Below, in pieces: positions 20,577 through 29,037 of a stretch of DNA of 64,000 nt. Each line of letters starts with the position of its first letter. The first letter of the stretch is position 1. The notes beneath the pieces are model-generated. The model did not search any database. It was not told the DNA's origin and saw only the letters and a list, made by a program, of their open reading frames with translations. This stretch comes from Roseiarcus sp963751165 (GTDB lineage Bacteria; Pseudomonadota; Alphaproteobacteria; Rhizobiales; Beijerinckiaceae). Both the position numbers and the translations under genes were made by a program. The stretch spans positions 141,185-205,184 of the forward strand of contig CAVVTP010000017.1 in NCBI GenBank assembly GCA_963751165.1, given 5' to 3'.

Positions 20577-20625
20577 CACCTTTCCCGCTTGCGGAGCAGG
20601 TGGTGCGAAGCGCCGGATGAGGATG
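20577..20625 (+). repeat. Copy of a short interspersed palindrome
   Basis: CCCGCTTGCGGAGCAGGTGG then GCGAAGCGCCGGATGAGG: two adjacent hairpins of the same family as at 13958. It lies between the convergent saccharopine-dehydrogenase-like gene and metA. Confidence 0.5.
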
Positions 20626-20664
20626 GGCGCCGCAAAGGGCGCTGATGTGGACCGCTCCAAACCC

Positions 20665-21681
20665 TCACCCCGGCCCCATCTCCAGCGAGCGGGTGAGGTA
20701 AGCGTCTCGCTTGCCCGGTTTGGGGATGTCCTCGATGTTGTATGGCGTCGCCTCGTAAACCGCCTTGATCCAGTTGGTGTAGATGTAGGCGGTGTGCCGC
20801 CAGAGGTTGGGCGCCGGGCGGGAAGGGTCATCATCCGGAAAATAGTGCCGCGGCAGGGGATAGGACGGGTCTGCGGCGTAGTCGCGGCGATATTCCGCGC
20901 CGAGCGTCTCCGTCTCGTATTCGGGATGGTTCAGCACGTAGGCGCGTCGCGGGAACAGCGCCCCGCCGCCGTTCAGGGGCTCCAACTCGACCAGCATGTT
21001 GGGTCCCGCCTCGTCCGAGTCGGCGACGATCTCGAGCGCGGGAGCCCGCAGGATATCCTCGCGCCTAGGGCTCTTCCAGCGCGAAACGGGAACTGGAAAC
21101 CGGTCGGGGAAGCCGAACAGGAGTCCGGTCCTGTCGGAGACGAGGCGATGCTCGAACAGGCCGAACAGCTTCTGCTCCCCTTTGTGACTGTCGACGTCGT
21201 GGAACAATTTGAGAGCCGCCTTCGCGCCCCAGCAGAGGAAAAGCGAAGACAATGCGTGGGTCGTCGACCACTTGAGCACGTCGACGACCTCCGGCCAAAA
21301 ATCCTCCTGTTCGACGCGCGGCTTCAGGGCGTTGACGCCGGTGACGACGAGGCCGTCGAATTTCCTGTACTTCACGTCGCTGAAGGCGCTGTAGAATTTG
21401 CGGATGTGCTCAGCCGGCGTATTGCGGGTCTTTCGCCCGGCCGCGACGCCCTCGACATAACTGTCCGTGGCGACGAAGCTCAGGTGGACCTGAAGCATCG
21501 TGTTGCCGAGCCAAAGCGCCAATTGCCGCTCGGTCGAGATCTTGTCCGCCATCAGATTGATGATCGCGATCTCGAGCGGGCGGATGTCCTGATGCTTGGC
21601 GCGGATCTCGTCGATCGCCAGCGGACTGCCGAGAGACGGCAGAAACGGGTGGATCTCGAGGCTGTTGATGATGACGGGCAT
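20665..21681 (-). CDS. metA: Homoserine O-acyltransferase, MetA type
   Basis: 338 residues; activates homoserine with an acetyl or succinyl group in methionine synthesis. It belongs to the MetA (glutamine-amidotransferase-like) family: VVTGVNALKPRVEQEDFWPE, the nucleophile Cys in LFLCWGAKAAL, and the His-Glu pair in VLNHPEYE. The frame extends to a GTG at 21726, but MPVIINSLEIHPFLP fits the usual MetA N terminus. Many alphaproteobacterial MetA enzymes use acetyl-CoA; I cannot tell which here. I looked upstream for a SAM-II riboswitch and did not find a convincing one. Divergent from argB. Confidence 0.88.
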   Translation of the reverse strand: MPVIINSLEIHPFLPSLGSPLAIDEIRAKHQDIRPLEIAIINLMADKISTERQLALWLGNTMLQVHLSFVATDSYVEGVAAGRKTRNTPAEHIRKFYSAFSDVKYRKFDGLVVTGVNALKPRVEQEDFWPEVVDVLKWSTTHALSSLFLCWGAKAALKLFHDVDSHKGEQKLFGLFEHRLVSDRTGLLFGFPDRFPVPVSRWKSPRREDILRAPALEIVADSDEAGPNMLVELEPLNGGGALFPRRAYVLNHPEYETETLGAEYRRDYAADPSYPLPRHYFPDDDPSRPAPNLWRHTAYIYTNWIKAVYEATPYNIEDIPKPGKRDAYLTRSLEMGPG

Positions 21682-21942
21682 TGCAAAGCTCGGAATGAAC
21701 CCGGCTATGTGGCGCCGGCGAGCCACGAAGGCAATCGTTTATTGGAGGGTCTCCCGTGTGGAATCTGCTGGATTCTCCAAAGATCGTCGAATGGTCGGCA
21801 ATCGTCCAGCCGGCCTATGCATGAGTGAGCGCCGCACACGCACGCCGGGGTGGATCACCCCCTTTTCCTCGCCGCCAAAGCGTTTGAGATTGCAGTCGCG
21901 AGCGGCTAGAAGCGGGCGGCTTGATCGCCAGCCGGAATCGAG

Positions 21943-22833
21943 ATGACCGACGCCCTGAACGCAACTCCGCAGCAGAAATCCGAGATTCTGATGCAGGCGC
22001 TGCCGCACATGCTGCGCTACGACGACGCGATCGTCGTGGTGAAATACGGCGGCCACGCAATGGGCGATGAGCAGAAGGCGCGCGATTTCGCCAAGGACAT
22101 GGTGCTCCTCGAACAATCCGGCATCAATCCGGTCGTCGTCCATGGCGGAGGACCGCAGATCGGCTCCATGCTGAAAAAGCTCGGCATCGAGTCGCATTTT
22201 TCCGGCGGCCTGAGGGTGACCGACAAGCCGACGATCGAAATCGTCGAAATGGTTCTCGCCGGCTCGATCAACAAGTCGATCGTCGGCTCGATCAACGCCG
22301 AAGGCGGCCGCGCCGTCGGCCTCTGCGGCAAGGACGGCAACATGGTCCTCGCGCGCAAGGTTCACCGTCCCCATGGCGCCGGAGCCGACGAAGACGTCGT
22401 CGATCTCGGATTCGTCGGCGAGCCCGACAAAGTCGATACGACGGTGCTCGAGCAGATTCTCGGTCGCGAGTTGATCCCGGTTTTGGCGCCTGTCGCGCAA
22501 GGTGCGGACGGGCAGACATACAACATCAACGCCGACACCTTCGCGGGCGCGATCGCGGGCGCCCTGGGCGCCAAGCGCCTTCTTTTCCTGACCGACGTGC
22601 CGGGCGTCCTCGACAAAAACAAGAACTTGATCAAGGAGCTGCGGATCGACGACATCCGCGCCCTGATCGCCGACGGCACGATCACTGCGGGCATGATCCC
22701 AAAGGTCGAGACGTGCATTTACGCAATCGAGTGGGGCGTCGAAGGCGTCGTGATTCTGGACGGCAAGATCCCCCACGCCGTTCTCATCGAGCTTCTGACC
22801 GACCATGGCGCTGGAACGCTGATCACCCGCTAG
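21943..22833 (+). CDS. argB: Acetylglutamate kinase
   Basis: 296 residues; phosphorylates N-acetyl-glutamate in the second step of arginine synthesis. Amino-acid-kinase fold with VVKYGGHAMG near residue 28, VVHGGGPQIGSML, and the C-terminal GTITAGMIPKVETC. The length and the N-terminal helix are those of the hexameric, arginine-inhibited type. It is often linked to engB in this group, but here it precedes tsaB with a 16-base gap. Confidence 0.96.
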   Translation: MTDALNATPQQKSEILMQALPHMLRYDDAIVVVKYGGHAMGDEQKARDFAKDMVLLEQSGINPVVVHGGGPQIGSMLKKLGIESHFSGGLRVTDKPTIEIVEMVLAGSINKSIVGSINAEGGRAVGLCGKDGNMVLARKVHRPHGAGADEDVVDLGFVGEPDKVDTTVLEQILGRELIPVLAPVAQGADGQTYNINADTFAGAIAGALGAKRLLFLTDVPGVLDKNKNLIKELRIDDIRALIADGTITAGMIPKVETCIYAIEWGVEGVVILDGKIPHAVLIELLTDHGAGTLITR

Positions 22834-22849
22834 AGGCTCAAACCCGCCC

Positions 22850-23539
22850 ATGCGCATCCTGGCGATCGATACTTCCTGCGGCGCGGCGGCGGCGGCGGTG
22901 GTGGAGAGTGGACGGATGGAGCCCCTCGCGGTCGTCAGCCGGGCGATGTTGCGTGGGCATGCCGAGGCGCTGGCGCCCATGGTCGAGGAGGTGCTTGGAA
23001 GCATCCAGGGCGGCGTCGCGTCGCTCGACCGCATCGCCGTCACCACGGGCCCGGGTTCTTTCACCGGCATCCGGGTCGGCCTTGCTCTGGCTCGGGCGAT
23101 GGGTCTTGCGCTGGGCATTCCGGTTGTCGGCGTCTCGACGCTGGCCGCATTCGCCGCCCAGCTGCTGAGCAAGCCCCGGCAAGGCGTCATCGCGGCTGCG
23201 ATCGACGCCCGGCACGGCTCCGCCTACTTCCAGTTGTTCGAGTCGTCGGGACGCCCGTTGGGGCTACCGCGCTGCGACTCCCTTCGCGAATGTGTACGCC
23301 AAATTGGCGACGGGCCGGCCCTGCTTGCGGGCGACGCTGCCGCCCTCCTAGCGGTCGAGGCGCATCGTGCGGGACTGCCGTACGACCTCGAGTCGGCGAC
23401 CGACACGCCCGACATCGTCGCTGTCGCGCGAATGGGCCTCGCCCTCGACCCGGCCGCCAATCCCGCCCGTCCCCTGTATGTAAAGCCGCCGGACGCGCGG
23501 CCGAACACGGTCGGTCCGGTAGCCCGGGCGCCTAGCTGA
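22850..23539 (+). CDS. tsaB: tRNA threonylcarbamoyladenosine biosynthesis protein TsaB
   Basis: 229 residues. TsaB dimerises with TsaD to make the t6A modification at position 37 of ANN-decoding tRNAs. The N terminus MRILAIDTSCGAAAAAVVE and VTTGPGSFTGIRVGLALARAMGLAL are characteristic; the ATP-site residues of TsaD are absent, as normal for TsaB. It is followed 14 bases later by rimI, the usual order. Confidence 0.93.
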   Translation: MRILAIDTSCGAAAAAVVESGRMEPLAVVSRAMLRGHAEALAPMVEEVLGSIQGGVASLDRIAVTTGPGSFTGIRVGLALARAMGLALGIPVVGVSTLAAFAAQLLSKPRQGVIAAAIDARHGSAYFQLFESSGRPLGLPRCDSLRECVRQIGDGPALLAGDAAALLAVEAHRAGLPYDLESATDTPDIVAVARMGLALDPAANPARPLYVKPPDARPNTVGPVARAPS

Positions 23540-23553
23540 TCCCGGCCTCCTCA

Positions 23554-24036
23554 ATGTTTCCCAGGCGCGCCCTATCTTCCCCACCCGCCATCCGACCTCT
23601 CAGGGTTGACAAGGCGGAAGATTGCGCGCGATTGCACGGCGCCAACTTCGCTCATCCCTGGCCCGCCGAAGTGATGGCGGCGTTGATTTCCAACGCCTCG
23701 ACGCTCGCCGCCGCTGCGCTCGATCCCGCCAGCGGACGGTTGCGTGGCTTCGTGCTCGCGCGGTTGGCGGCGGACGAGGCCGAGATCCTGACAATCGCTG
23801 TCGAGCCGTCCGCGCGCGGCAAAGGCGTCGGGCGGGCCTTGCTCGCCGAGAACCTGCGGCAGGCCGCCCGCGCCGGGGCGCGAACAATGTTCCTCGAAGT
23901 CGATCAGGACAATGCGCCGGCCCTCGCCCTGTATGATAGGCTTGGCTTCGTCAAGGTGGCCGAGCGCGCCGGCTACTACCGCCGCAAGGACGGCCAGCGT
24001 GCGACGGCGGTGATCATGCTCAAGGCGCTGCCGTGA
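23554..24036 (+). CDS. rimI: Ribosomal-protein-S18-alanine N-acetyltransferase-like GNAT
   Basis: 160 residues, a single GNAT domain with VEPSARGKGVGRALLAENLRQA (acetyl-CoA loop) and DNAPALALYDRLGFVKV. By family and its place right after tsaB it is RimI, which acetylates the N terminus of ribosomal protein S18. Its stop overlaps the GTG start of the next gene, so translation is probably coupled. Confidence 0.9.
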   Translation: MFPRRALSSPPAIRPLRVDKAEDCARLHGANFAHPWPAEVMAALISNASTLAAAALDPASGRLRGFVLARLAADEAEILTIAVEPSARGKGVGRALLAENLRQAARAGARTMFLEVDQDNAPALALYDRLGFVKVAERAGYYRRKDGQRATAVIMLKALP

Positions 24037-24896
24037 GCGCTGTTGCGACGGCAAAGCAGACGCGTTGCCCCATCCCGGTGATGACCGCGGCGCGGCTCCT
24101 CTGCCTCATCGCTGCTCTCGCGGCGATCGTAGTTGTATTCGGGCCGCCGCTGCGCGCGACCCAATGGTTCGGCGTGCATTTCGTACGCGGGATTTCGGTC
24201 TTTTTTCAGCGCCTGCTCTGCGCGGGACTCGGAGTCAAGGTGCGTCGGCACGGCGCTCTGAGCTCCGCCCCGAAGCAGTTGATTGTCGCCAATCACGTCT
24301 CATGGCTCGACATCCCCGTGCTAGGATCGCTCGGCCCGATGAGCTTCCTCGCCAAGAAAGAGATCGGCGATCACGCCGTCGGGCGGAAGCTTGTCGCTAT
24401 GCAGGGAGTCATCTACGTCGATCGCGGTCGCCGATCCGGCATTCCATCCGTCAACGCCCGCATGGCCGAGGCGATGCGGGGCGGGTCCGCTGTCGTTCTC
24501 TTCGCGGAGGCGACGACGGGGGACGGTAATCGCCTCTTGCGTTTCCGCTCCTCACATTTCGAGGCCGTTCGACTTGCTGCTTGCTCCGACAACGAGGGGC
24601 CAACGGTCATCCAGCCTGTTTACCTCCACTATTCGAGCGTTGCCGGACTGCCAATGGCGCGCTGGCAGCGGCCTCGAATCGCATGGTACGGCGATATGAC
24701 GTTTCTCCCGCATTTTCTACAGTATTCCCGCGGCGCCGGCGTGACCTGCGATGTGTATTGCGGTCATCCCATACCGGTCCTGCCTGATATGGATCGAAAA
24801 ACCGCCGCCCGCTTGACCGAGGCGGCCGTGCGCGAGCTTGCGTTCATCGCCCGTGCCGGAAAGGCGGCTATTTTTCCCGTCGAGGATAATGCATAA
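24033..24896 (+). CDS. Lysophospholipid acyltransferase (PlsC/OlsA-like)
   Basis: 287 residues. One N-terminal membrane segment (about residues 17-38) is followed by an acyltransferase domain with the catalytic NHVSWLDIP (HX4D), then VIYVDRGRR and LFAEATTGDGN. It acylates a lysophospholipid or lyso-ornithine lipid at the inner membrane. The GTG start at 24033 overlaps the rimI stop; an ATG at 24081 is an alternative. In related genomes a fur/mur gene often stands between rimI and this gene; it is missing here. Confidence 0.88.
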   Translation: MSAVATAKQTRCPIPVMTAARLLCLIAALAAIVVVFGPPLRATQWFGVHFVRGISVFFQRLLCAGLGVKVRRHGALSSAPKQLIVANHVSWLDIPVLGSLGPMSFLAKKEIGDHAVGRKLVAMQGVIYVDRGRRSGIPSVNARMAEAMRGGSAVVLFAEATTGDGNRLLRFRSSHFEAVRLAACSDNEGPTVIQPVYLHYSSVAGLPMARWQRPRIAWYGDMTFLPHFLQYSRGAGVTCDVYCGHPIPVLPDMDRKTAARLTEAAVRELAFIARAGKAAIFPVEDNA

Positions 24897-24923
24897 ATAG
24901 GGAGTTGCCCTTGGAGATCTTAA

Positions 24924-26333
24924 TTGTCCGAAACGACCATCCTTGAAGGCGGTCGCGCCGCCCCTCCGGTGCGTCAGACCCAAGCTCGCCGGACATATAT
25001 CAAGTCCTTCGGCTGCCAGATGAATGTATATGATTCGCAGCGGATGGCCGAGTTGGTCGCGCTCGAAGGATACGGAGAGGCGACCCACGTCGAGGATGCC
25101 GATGTCATCGTTTTGAACACATGCCATATCCGCGAAAAGGCGTCCGAGAAGATCTACTCCGAGCTTGGCAAGCTGCGTGAGCTCAAAAGCGAGCGGCTGA
25201 AGGCCGGCCGACGGACGACATTGGTGGTGGCGGGTTGCCTCGCGCAGGCGGCGGGCGACGAAATCCTTCGCCGCCAGCCTGCAGTCGACGTAGTCGTCGG
25301 TCCACAGAGTTATCATCGCCTGCCGGAACTCCTGCGAAAGGCCGAGGTTCGTCCGGGCGTGATCGACACTGACTTTCCTGTTGAGGACAAGTTCTCACAC
25401 CTGCCGGCGCGGTCGCCGCAAGGTGTCGGCAAACGAGGCGTCGCCGCCTTCGTGACCGTTCAGGAAGGATGCGACAAGTTCTGTTCATTTTGCGTCGTGC
25501 CTTATACACGCGGCGCCGAAACCTCCCGTCCCGTTGGCGCGGTGCTTGACGAGATCGCGCTCCTAGCGTCCGCGGGCGTTCGCGAGATCATGCTGATCGG
25601 ACAGAACGTCAACGCTTATCATGGTCTCGACCGCGGCGGCTGCGCTACCAATCTCGCCGGGCTGATTGCGGCCGCCGCTGCTGTTCCCGGAGTCCGGCGG
25701 ATGCGTTACGCGACCTCTCACCCGAACGACATGAGCGAAGATCTCATCGCCGCGCACCGCGACGTTAGGACGCTGGCGCCCTTTCTCCATCTCCCCGTTC
25801 AGTCCGGATCGGACCGGATTCTTTCGTCAATGAATAGACGCCACCGCGTCGCCGAGTACCTTGATATCGTTGCGCGGATTCGCGCGGCGAGGCCGGACAT
25901 AGCCTTGTCCTCGGACTTCATCGTCGGATATCCGGGGGAGACCGAAGCTGATTTCGAGGAGACGCTGACGTTCGTACGCGCCGTCGGCTACGCATCGTCC
26001 TTCGCCTTCCGGTATTCGGCTCGGCCGGGAACGCCTGCGTTCGACCTGGACCGCCAGGTCGACGACGCAGTCAAAGCCGTCCGGCTCGGGAGGCTTCAGG
26101 CGCTCCTCGAACAGCAGCGGCAGGCTTTCAACGGTGCTTGCGTCGGTCGGCGGCTCGAGGTGTTGTTCGAGAAGCCCGGGCGGCATCAGGGGCAGGTCGT
26201 AGGCCGATCACCATACATGCAACCGGTGTACGCGGAGGGCCCGCTGTCGCTCGTCGGCGTCATGGCCGAAGTCGAAATCATAAGCGTCGGAGCAAATTCG
26301 TTGCGTGGCAGCATTGTCTCGGCGGCGTCATAA
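24924..26333 (+). CDS. miaB: tRNA-2-methylthio-N6-dimethylallyladenosine synthase
   Basis: 469 residues; radical-SAM methylthiotransferase modifying A37 of UNN-decoding tRNAs. The UPF0004 domain holds the three Cys of the auxiliary cluster (KSFGCQMN, LNTCHIREKA, VAGCLAQ). The radical-SAM CX3CX2C is in QEGCDKFCSFCVVPYTRG. A TRAM domain closes the protein. It starts with TTG at 24924, 11 bases after a TTGGAGA site. Confidence 0.95.
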   Translation: MSETTILEGGRAAPPVRQTQARRTYIKSFGCQMNVYDSQRMAELVALEGYGEATHVEDADVIVLNTCHIREKASEKIYSELGKLRELKSERLKAGRRTTLVVAGCLAQAAGDEILRRQPAVDVVVGPQSYHRLPELLRKAEVRPGVIDTDFPVEDKFSHLPARSPQGVGKRGVAAFVTVQEGCDKFCSFCVVPYTRGAETSRPVGAVLDEIALLASAGVREIMLIGQNVNAYHGLDRGGCATNLAGLIAAAAAVPGVRRMRYATSHPNDMSEDLIAAHRDVRTLAPFLHLPVQSGSDRILSSMNRRHRVAEYLDIVARIRAARPDIALSSDFIVGYPGETEADFEETLTFVRAVGYASSFAFRYSARPGTPAFDLDRQVDDAVKAVRLGRLQALLEQQRQAFNGACVGRRLEVLFEKPGRHQGQVVGRSPYMQPVYAEGPLSLVGVMAEVEIISVGANSLRGSIVSAAS

Positions 26334-26454
26334 GAACAGGATTCTATTGGCGTGCAGGAAGATTCGAATCGTGAGCCAGAGCCCAGGGAGAGAGCTGATT
26401 TGAAGCCGCAGGATTCGTCGCCATCCCGCATCGCCGCCGCTCCCGCCACGCTGA

Positions 26455-27462
26455 ATGCGCCGCCCCGAGAATCCGAAGCCCGCCGAAGTCGCCATCGCCT
26501 TTCCCGATAACGCCGCCGCCTCGATCGTGTTCGGACACTATGATCAAAACATTGCCCGGATCGAGCGCTCGCTTGGCGTTTCCGCCTACGCCAACGGTAA
26601 CCAGGTCGTCATCAAGGGCCCCAGGGAAGCGAGCGAACAGGCGCGCCGCGTCTTCGAAATGCTTTATGAGCGGGTCAAAATGGGCCAGCCCGCGAGCGAA
26701 GGCGACGTCGAGGGAGCAATTGCGGAAAGTGCATATCAAGGGCTGCTCTTTCCGGGCGAAGAGGGGGCGAAGGACAGTTTCGGCGTCATCAAGACTCGGA
26801 AGCGCGGCATGGTCCGCGCCCGAAGCGCCGCGCAGGACAGCTATCTGGCCGCGTTGCGCAAGTACGAGCTCGTCTTCGCCGAAGGCCCTGCCGGCACTGG
26901 CAAGACATGGCTCGCGGTCGGCCACGCTGTTTCCTTACTCGAACAGGGTCTGGTCGAGCGGCTGGTGCTCTCGCGTCCTGCAGTCGAGGCTGGCGAGCGG
27001 CTCGGCTTTCTGCCTGGCGACATGCGCGAGAAAGTCGACCCTTATCTGCGTCCAATTTACGATGCGCTTTATGATTTCATGGATGGGCGGATGGTCGAGC
27101 GCGGCATCCAGACGGGCATGATCGAAATCGCCCCGCTGGCCTTCATGCGCGGACGCACGCTGTCGAAAGCCGCGGTGCTCCTCGACGAGGCGCAGAACGC
27201 TACAGCGATGCAGATGAAGATGTTCCTCACTCGGCTCGGCGAAGGCTCGCGGATGATGGTCAACGGTGATCCGACTCAGACCGATCTCGCTCCGGGACAG
27301 AAGTCGGGTCTCGGCGAAGCGATCAGGCTTCTCTCGGCGATCCCGCACGTTGGCCATGTCCGCTTCACCCACGTCGACGTCGTACGTCACGATCTAGTCC
27401 GTCAGATCGTCGAAGCCTACGAGGGCGCCGCAACAGAGGGACATTCCGTCTCAGGCAGATGA
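26455..27462 (+). CDS. PhoH-like ATPase
   Basis: 335 residues. Walker A GPAGTGKTWLA (about residue 145) and Walker B VLLDEAQNAT, in a PhoH P-loop domain; the N-terminal part (VIKGPREASEQARRVFEMLYERV) resembles the KH-like extension of the family. It is probably an RNA-linked NTPase, given its fixed pairing with ybeY, whose start overlaps its stop by 4 bases. Related proteins often have about 10-15 further N-terminal residues, so the ATG at 26455 is provisional. Confidence 0.92.
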   Translation: MRRPENPKPAEVAIAFPDNAAASIVFGHYDQNIARIERSLGVSAYANGNQVVIKGPREASEQARRVFEMLYERVKMGQPASEGDVEGAIAESAYQGLLFPGEEGAKDSFGVIKTRKRGMVRARSAAQDSYLAALRKYELVFAEGPAGTGKTWLAVGHAVSLLEQGLVERLVLSRPAVEAGERLGFLPGDMREKVDPYLRPIYDALYDFMDGRMVERGIQTGMIEIAPLAFMRGRTLSKAAVLLDEAQNATAMQMKMFLTRLGEGSRMMVNGDPTQTDLAPGQKSGLGEAIRLLSAIPHVGHVRFTHVDVVRHDLVRQIVEAYEGAATEGHSVSGR

Positions 27463-27947
27463 AGCTTTCCGTCGAGATCAGCGCGCCGTCCCCCCTGTGG
27501 CGCGGGCTGACGCGAGCGCGCGCTATCGCGCGCGAGACCTTTGCCGCTTGCGTTGCCGAGACCGGCTTCGAATCGGTGGCCGGTTCCGAGGTCAGCCTGC
27601 GTCTGACGGACGATGCGGAGGTGCGGGAGCTGAACGCCCGCTGGCGGGGAATCAACAAGCCGACCAACGTGCTCTCGTTTTCGCCCGGACCGGCGGCGCG
27701 GGTGGTCGAGGCGCAGACGCTCGGCGACATCGCGCTCGCCTATGAGACGCTGGCGCGCGAGGCGGAGGAATCCGGAACGTCGCTCGCCGATCACTATCGT
27801 CACCTTGTGGCGCATGGCTTTTTGCACCTGATCGGCTACGATCACCGGGCGGATGAAGAGGCTGAACGCATGGAGGAACTCGAGAGGCGCATTCTGGCCA
27901 GGCTCGGAGTTGCCGATCCCTATGCGAACGGAGCCGTCGACCGATGA
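27459..27947 (+). CDS. ybeY: Endoribonuclease YbeY
   Basis: 162 residues; zinc-dependent RNase for 16S rRNA 3' processing and ribosome quality control. The metal site HLVAHGFLHLIGYDH gives the three His of the H-x3-H-x5-H motif. It overlaps phoH by 4 bases and the next gene by 4 bases. Confidence 0.95.
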   Translation: MKLSVEISAPSPLWRGLTRARAIARETFAACVAETGFESVAGSEVSLRLTDDAEVRELNARWRGINKPTNVLSFSPGPAARVVEAQTLGDIALAYETLAREAEESGTSLADHYRHLVAHGFLHLIGYDHRADEEAERMEELERRILARLGVADPYANGAVDR

Positions 27948-28954
27948 TCGAATCCGCCAGCAGCGATCGTGAACCCGAGGCAAGCGCTCAGACCAGCTCG
28001 CGTGAGCAGCACGCTGGTTTGTTCGAGCGCCTGCGCGCGCTGCTCGGGCTGGCGCCGGCTTCGGTTCGCGACGACATCGAGGATGCAATCGACGAGAGCG
28101 CGAGTGCCGAATTCACGCCGCAGGAGCGTGCGATCCTTAAGAACGTTCTCGCGCTGCACGATGTCAGGGTCGCGGATGTCATGGTCCCGCGAGCCGACGT
28201 CGTGGCGATTGCTCTCGACACGCCGTTGCGCGATGTGCTGGACCTGTTCCGAACCGCCGGGCATTCGCGCCTGCCGGTCTACGAGGATACGCTGGACGAC
28301 CCGCGCGGCATGATCCACATTCGGGATTTCGTCGTGTTTCTCGCGTCCGATCCGCGATTCGGCCTGATGGTCGAGCAGGCGCCAGGATCAGATCACCCCG
28401 CGCCGTCGGGCCTGGAAATGCCCCTGTCGGAGGCCCGTATCCTCAGGCCGGTTCTTTACGCTCCCCCGTCGATGCCCGCGCTCGACCTTCTGCTCCGTAT
28501 GCAGGCTTCGCGCACCCATATGGCGTTAGTCATAGATGAATACGGCGGGACGGATGGTCTCGTTTCGATCGAGGACGTGGTCGAATCGATTGTCGGCGAC
28601 ATCGAGGACGAACACGACGAGGCTGAGACGCCGATCCACGCTGCAGGCGAAGGGGCTTTAATCGTCGAGGCCCGCGCTCCGCTGGACGACGTGTCCAAAG
28701 CGGTCGGCTTCGACCTGTCCTCGCTTGCCGAGTCCGAAGGGGTCGATACGATCGGCGGTCTGGTGACGGCGTCCGCTGGGCGCGTTCCTGGCCGAGGGGA
28801 GATCTTGAAGGGTCCGGGCGAGTACGAGTTCGAAGTGCTCGATGCCGACCCGCGTCGCATCAAACGCCTGAAAATCTGGCCCCTTGCGGCGCGAGAGGCG
28901 AAGGCGGCCGTGCCGGCCGCGCCATTGAGCGCGCGCGGCCTCGGTCGACAATAG
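27944..28954 (+). CDS. CorC/HlyC-type CBS-domain protein
   Basis: 336 residues, cytoplasmic. A pair of CBS domains (about residues 70-205, with VMVPRADVVAI and VIDEYGGTDGLVSIEDVVE) is followed by a C-terminal CorC_HlyC domain. The family is linked to magnesium and cobalt efflux and often called hemolysin-related. The position between ybeY and lnt is the standard one. Confidence 0.92.
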   Translation: MIESASSDREPEASAQTSSREQHAGLFERLRALLGLAPASVRDDIEDAIDESASAEFTPQERAILKNVLALHDVRVADVMVPRADVVAIALDTPLRDVLDLFRTAGHSRLPVYEDTLDDPRGMIHIRDFVVFLASDPRFGLMVEQAPGSDHPAPSGLEMPLSEARILRPVLYAPPSMPALDLLLRMQASRTHMALVIDEYGGTDGLVSIEDVVESIVGDIEDEHDEAETPIHAAGEGALIVEARAPLDDVSKAVGFDLSSLAESEGVDTIGGLVTASAGRVPGRGEILKGPGEYEFEVLDADPRRIKRLKIWPLAAREAKAAVPAAPLSARGLGRQ

Positions 28955-29037
28955 CCGGCGCCTGCGTCGCCGGACCCGGACAAGCTTGAGGTCCCAACTT
29001 TGACCCGTCGATTCGATTGCTCCGAAAGGCTGTCTCT

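Noticed and set aside
21682..21942. SAM-II riboswitch upstream of metA
   Set aside because: Expected in this group, but I found no convincing match to the pseudoknot core on the minus strand.
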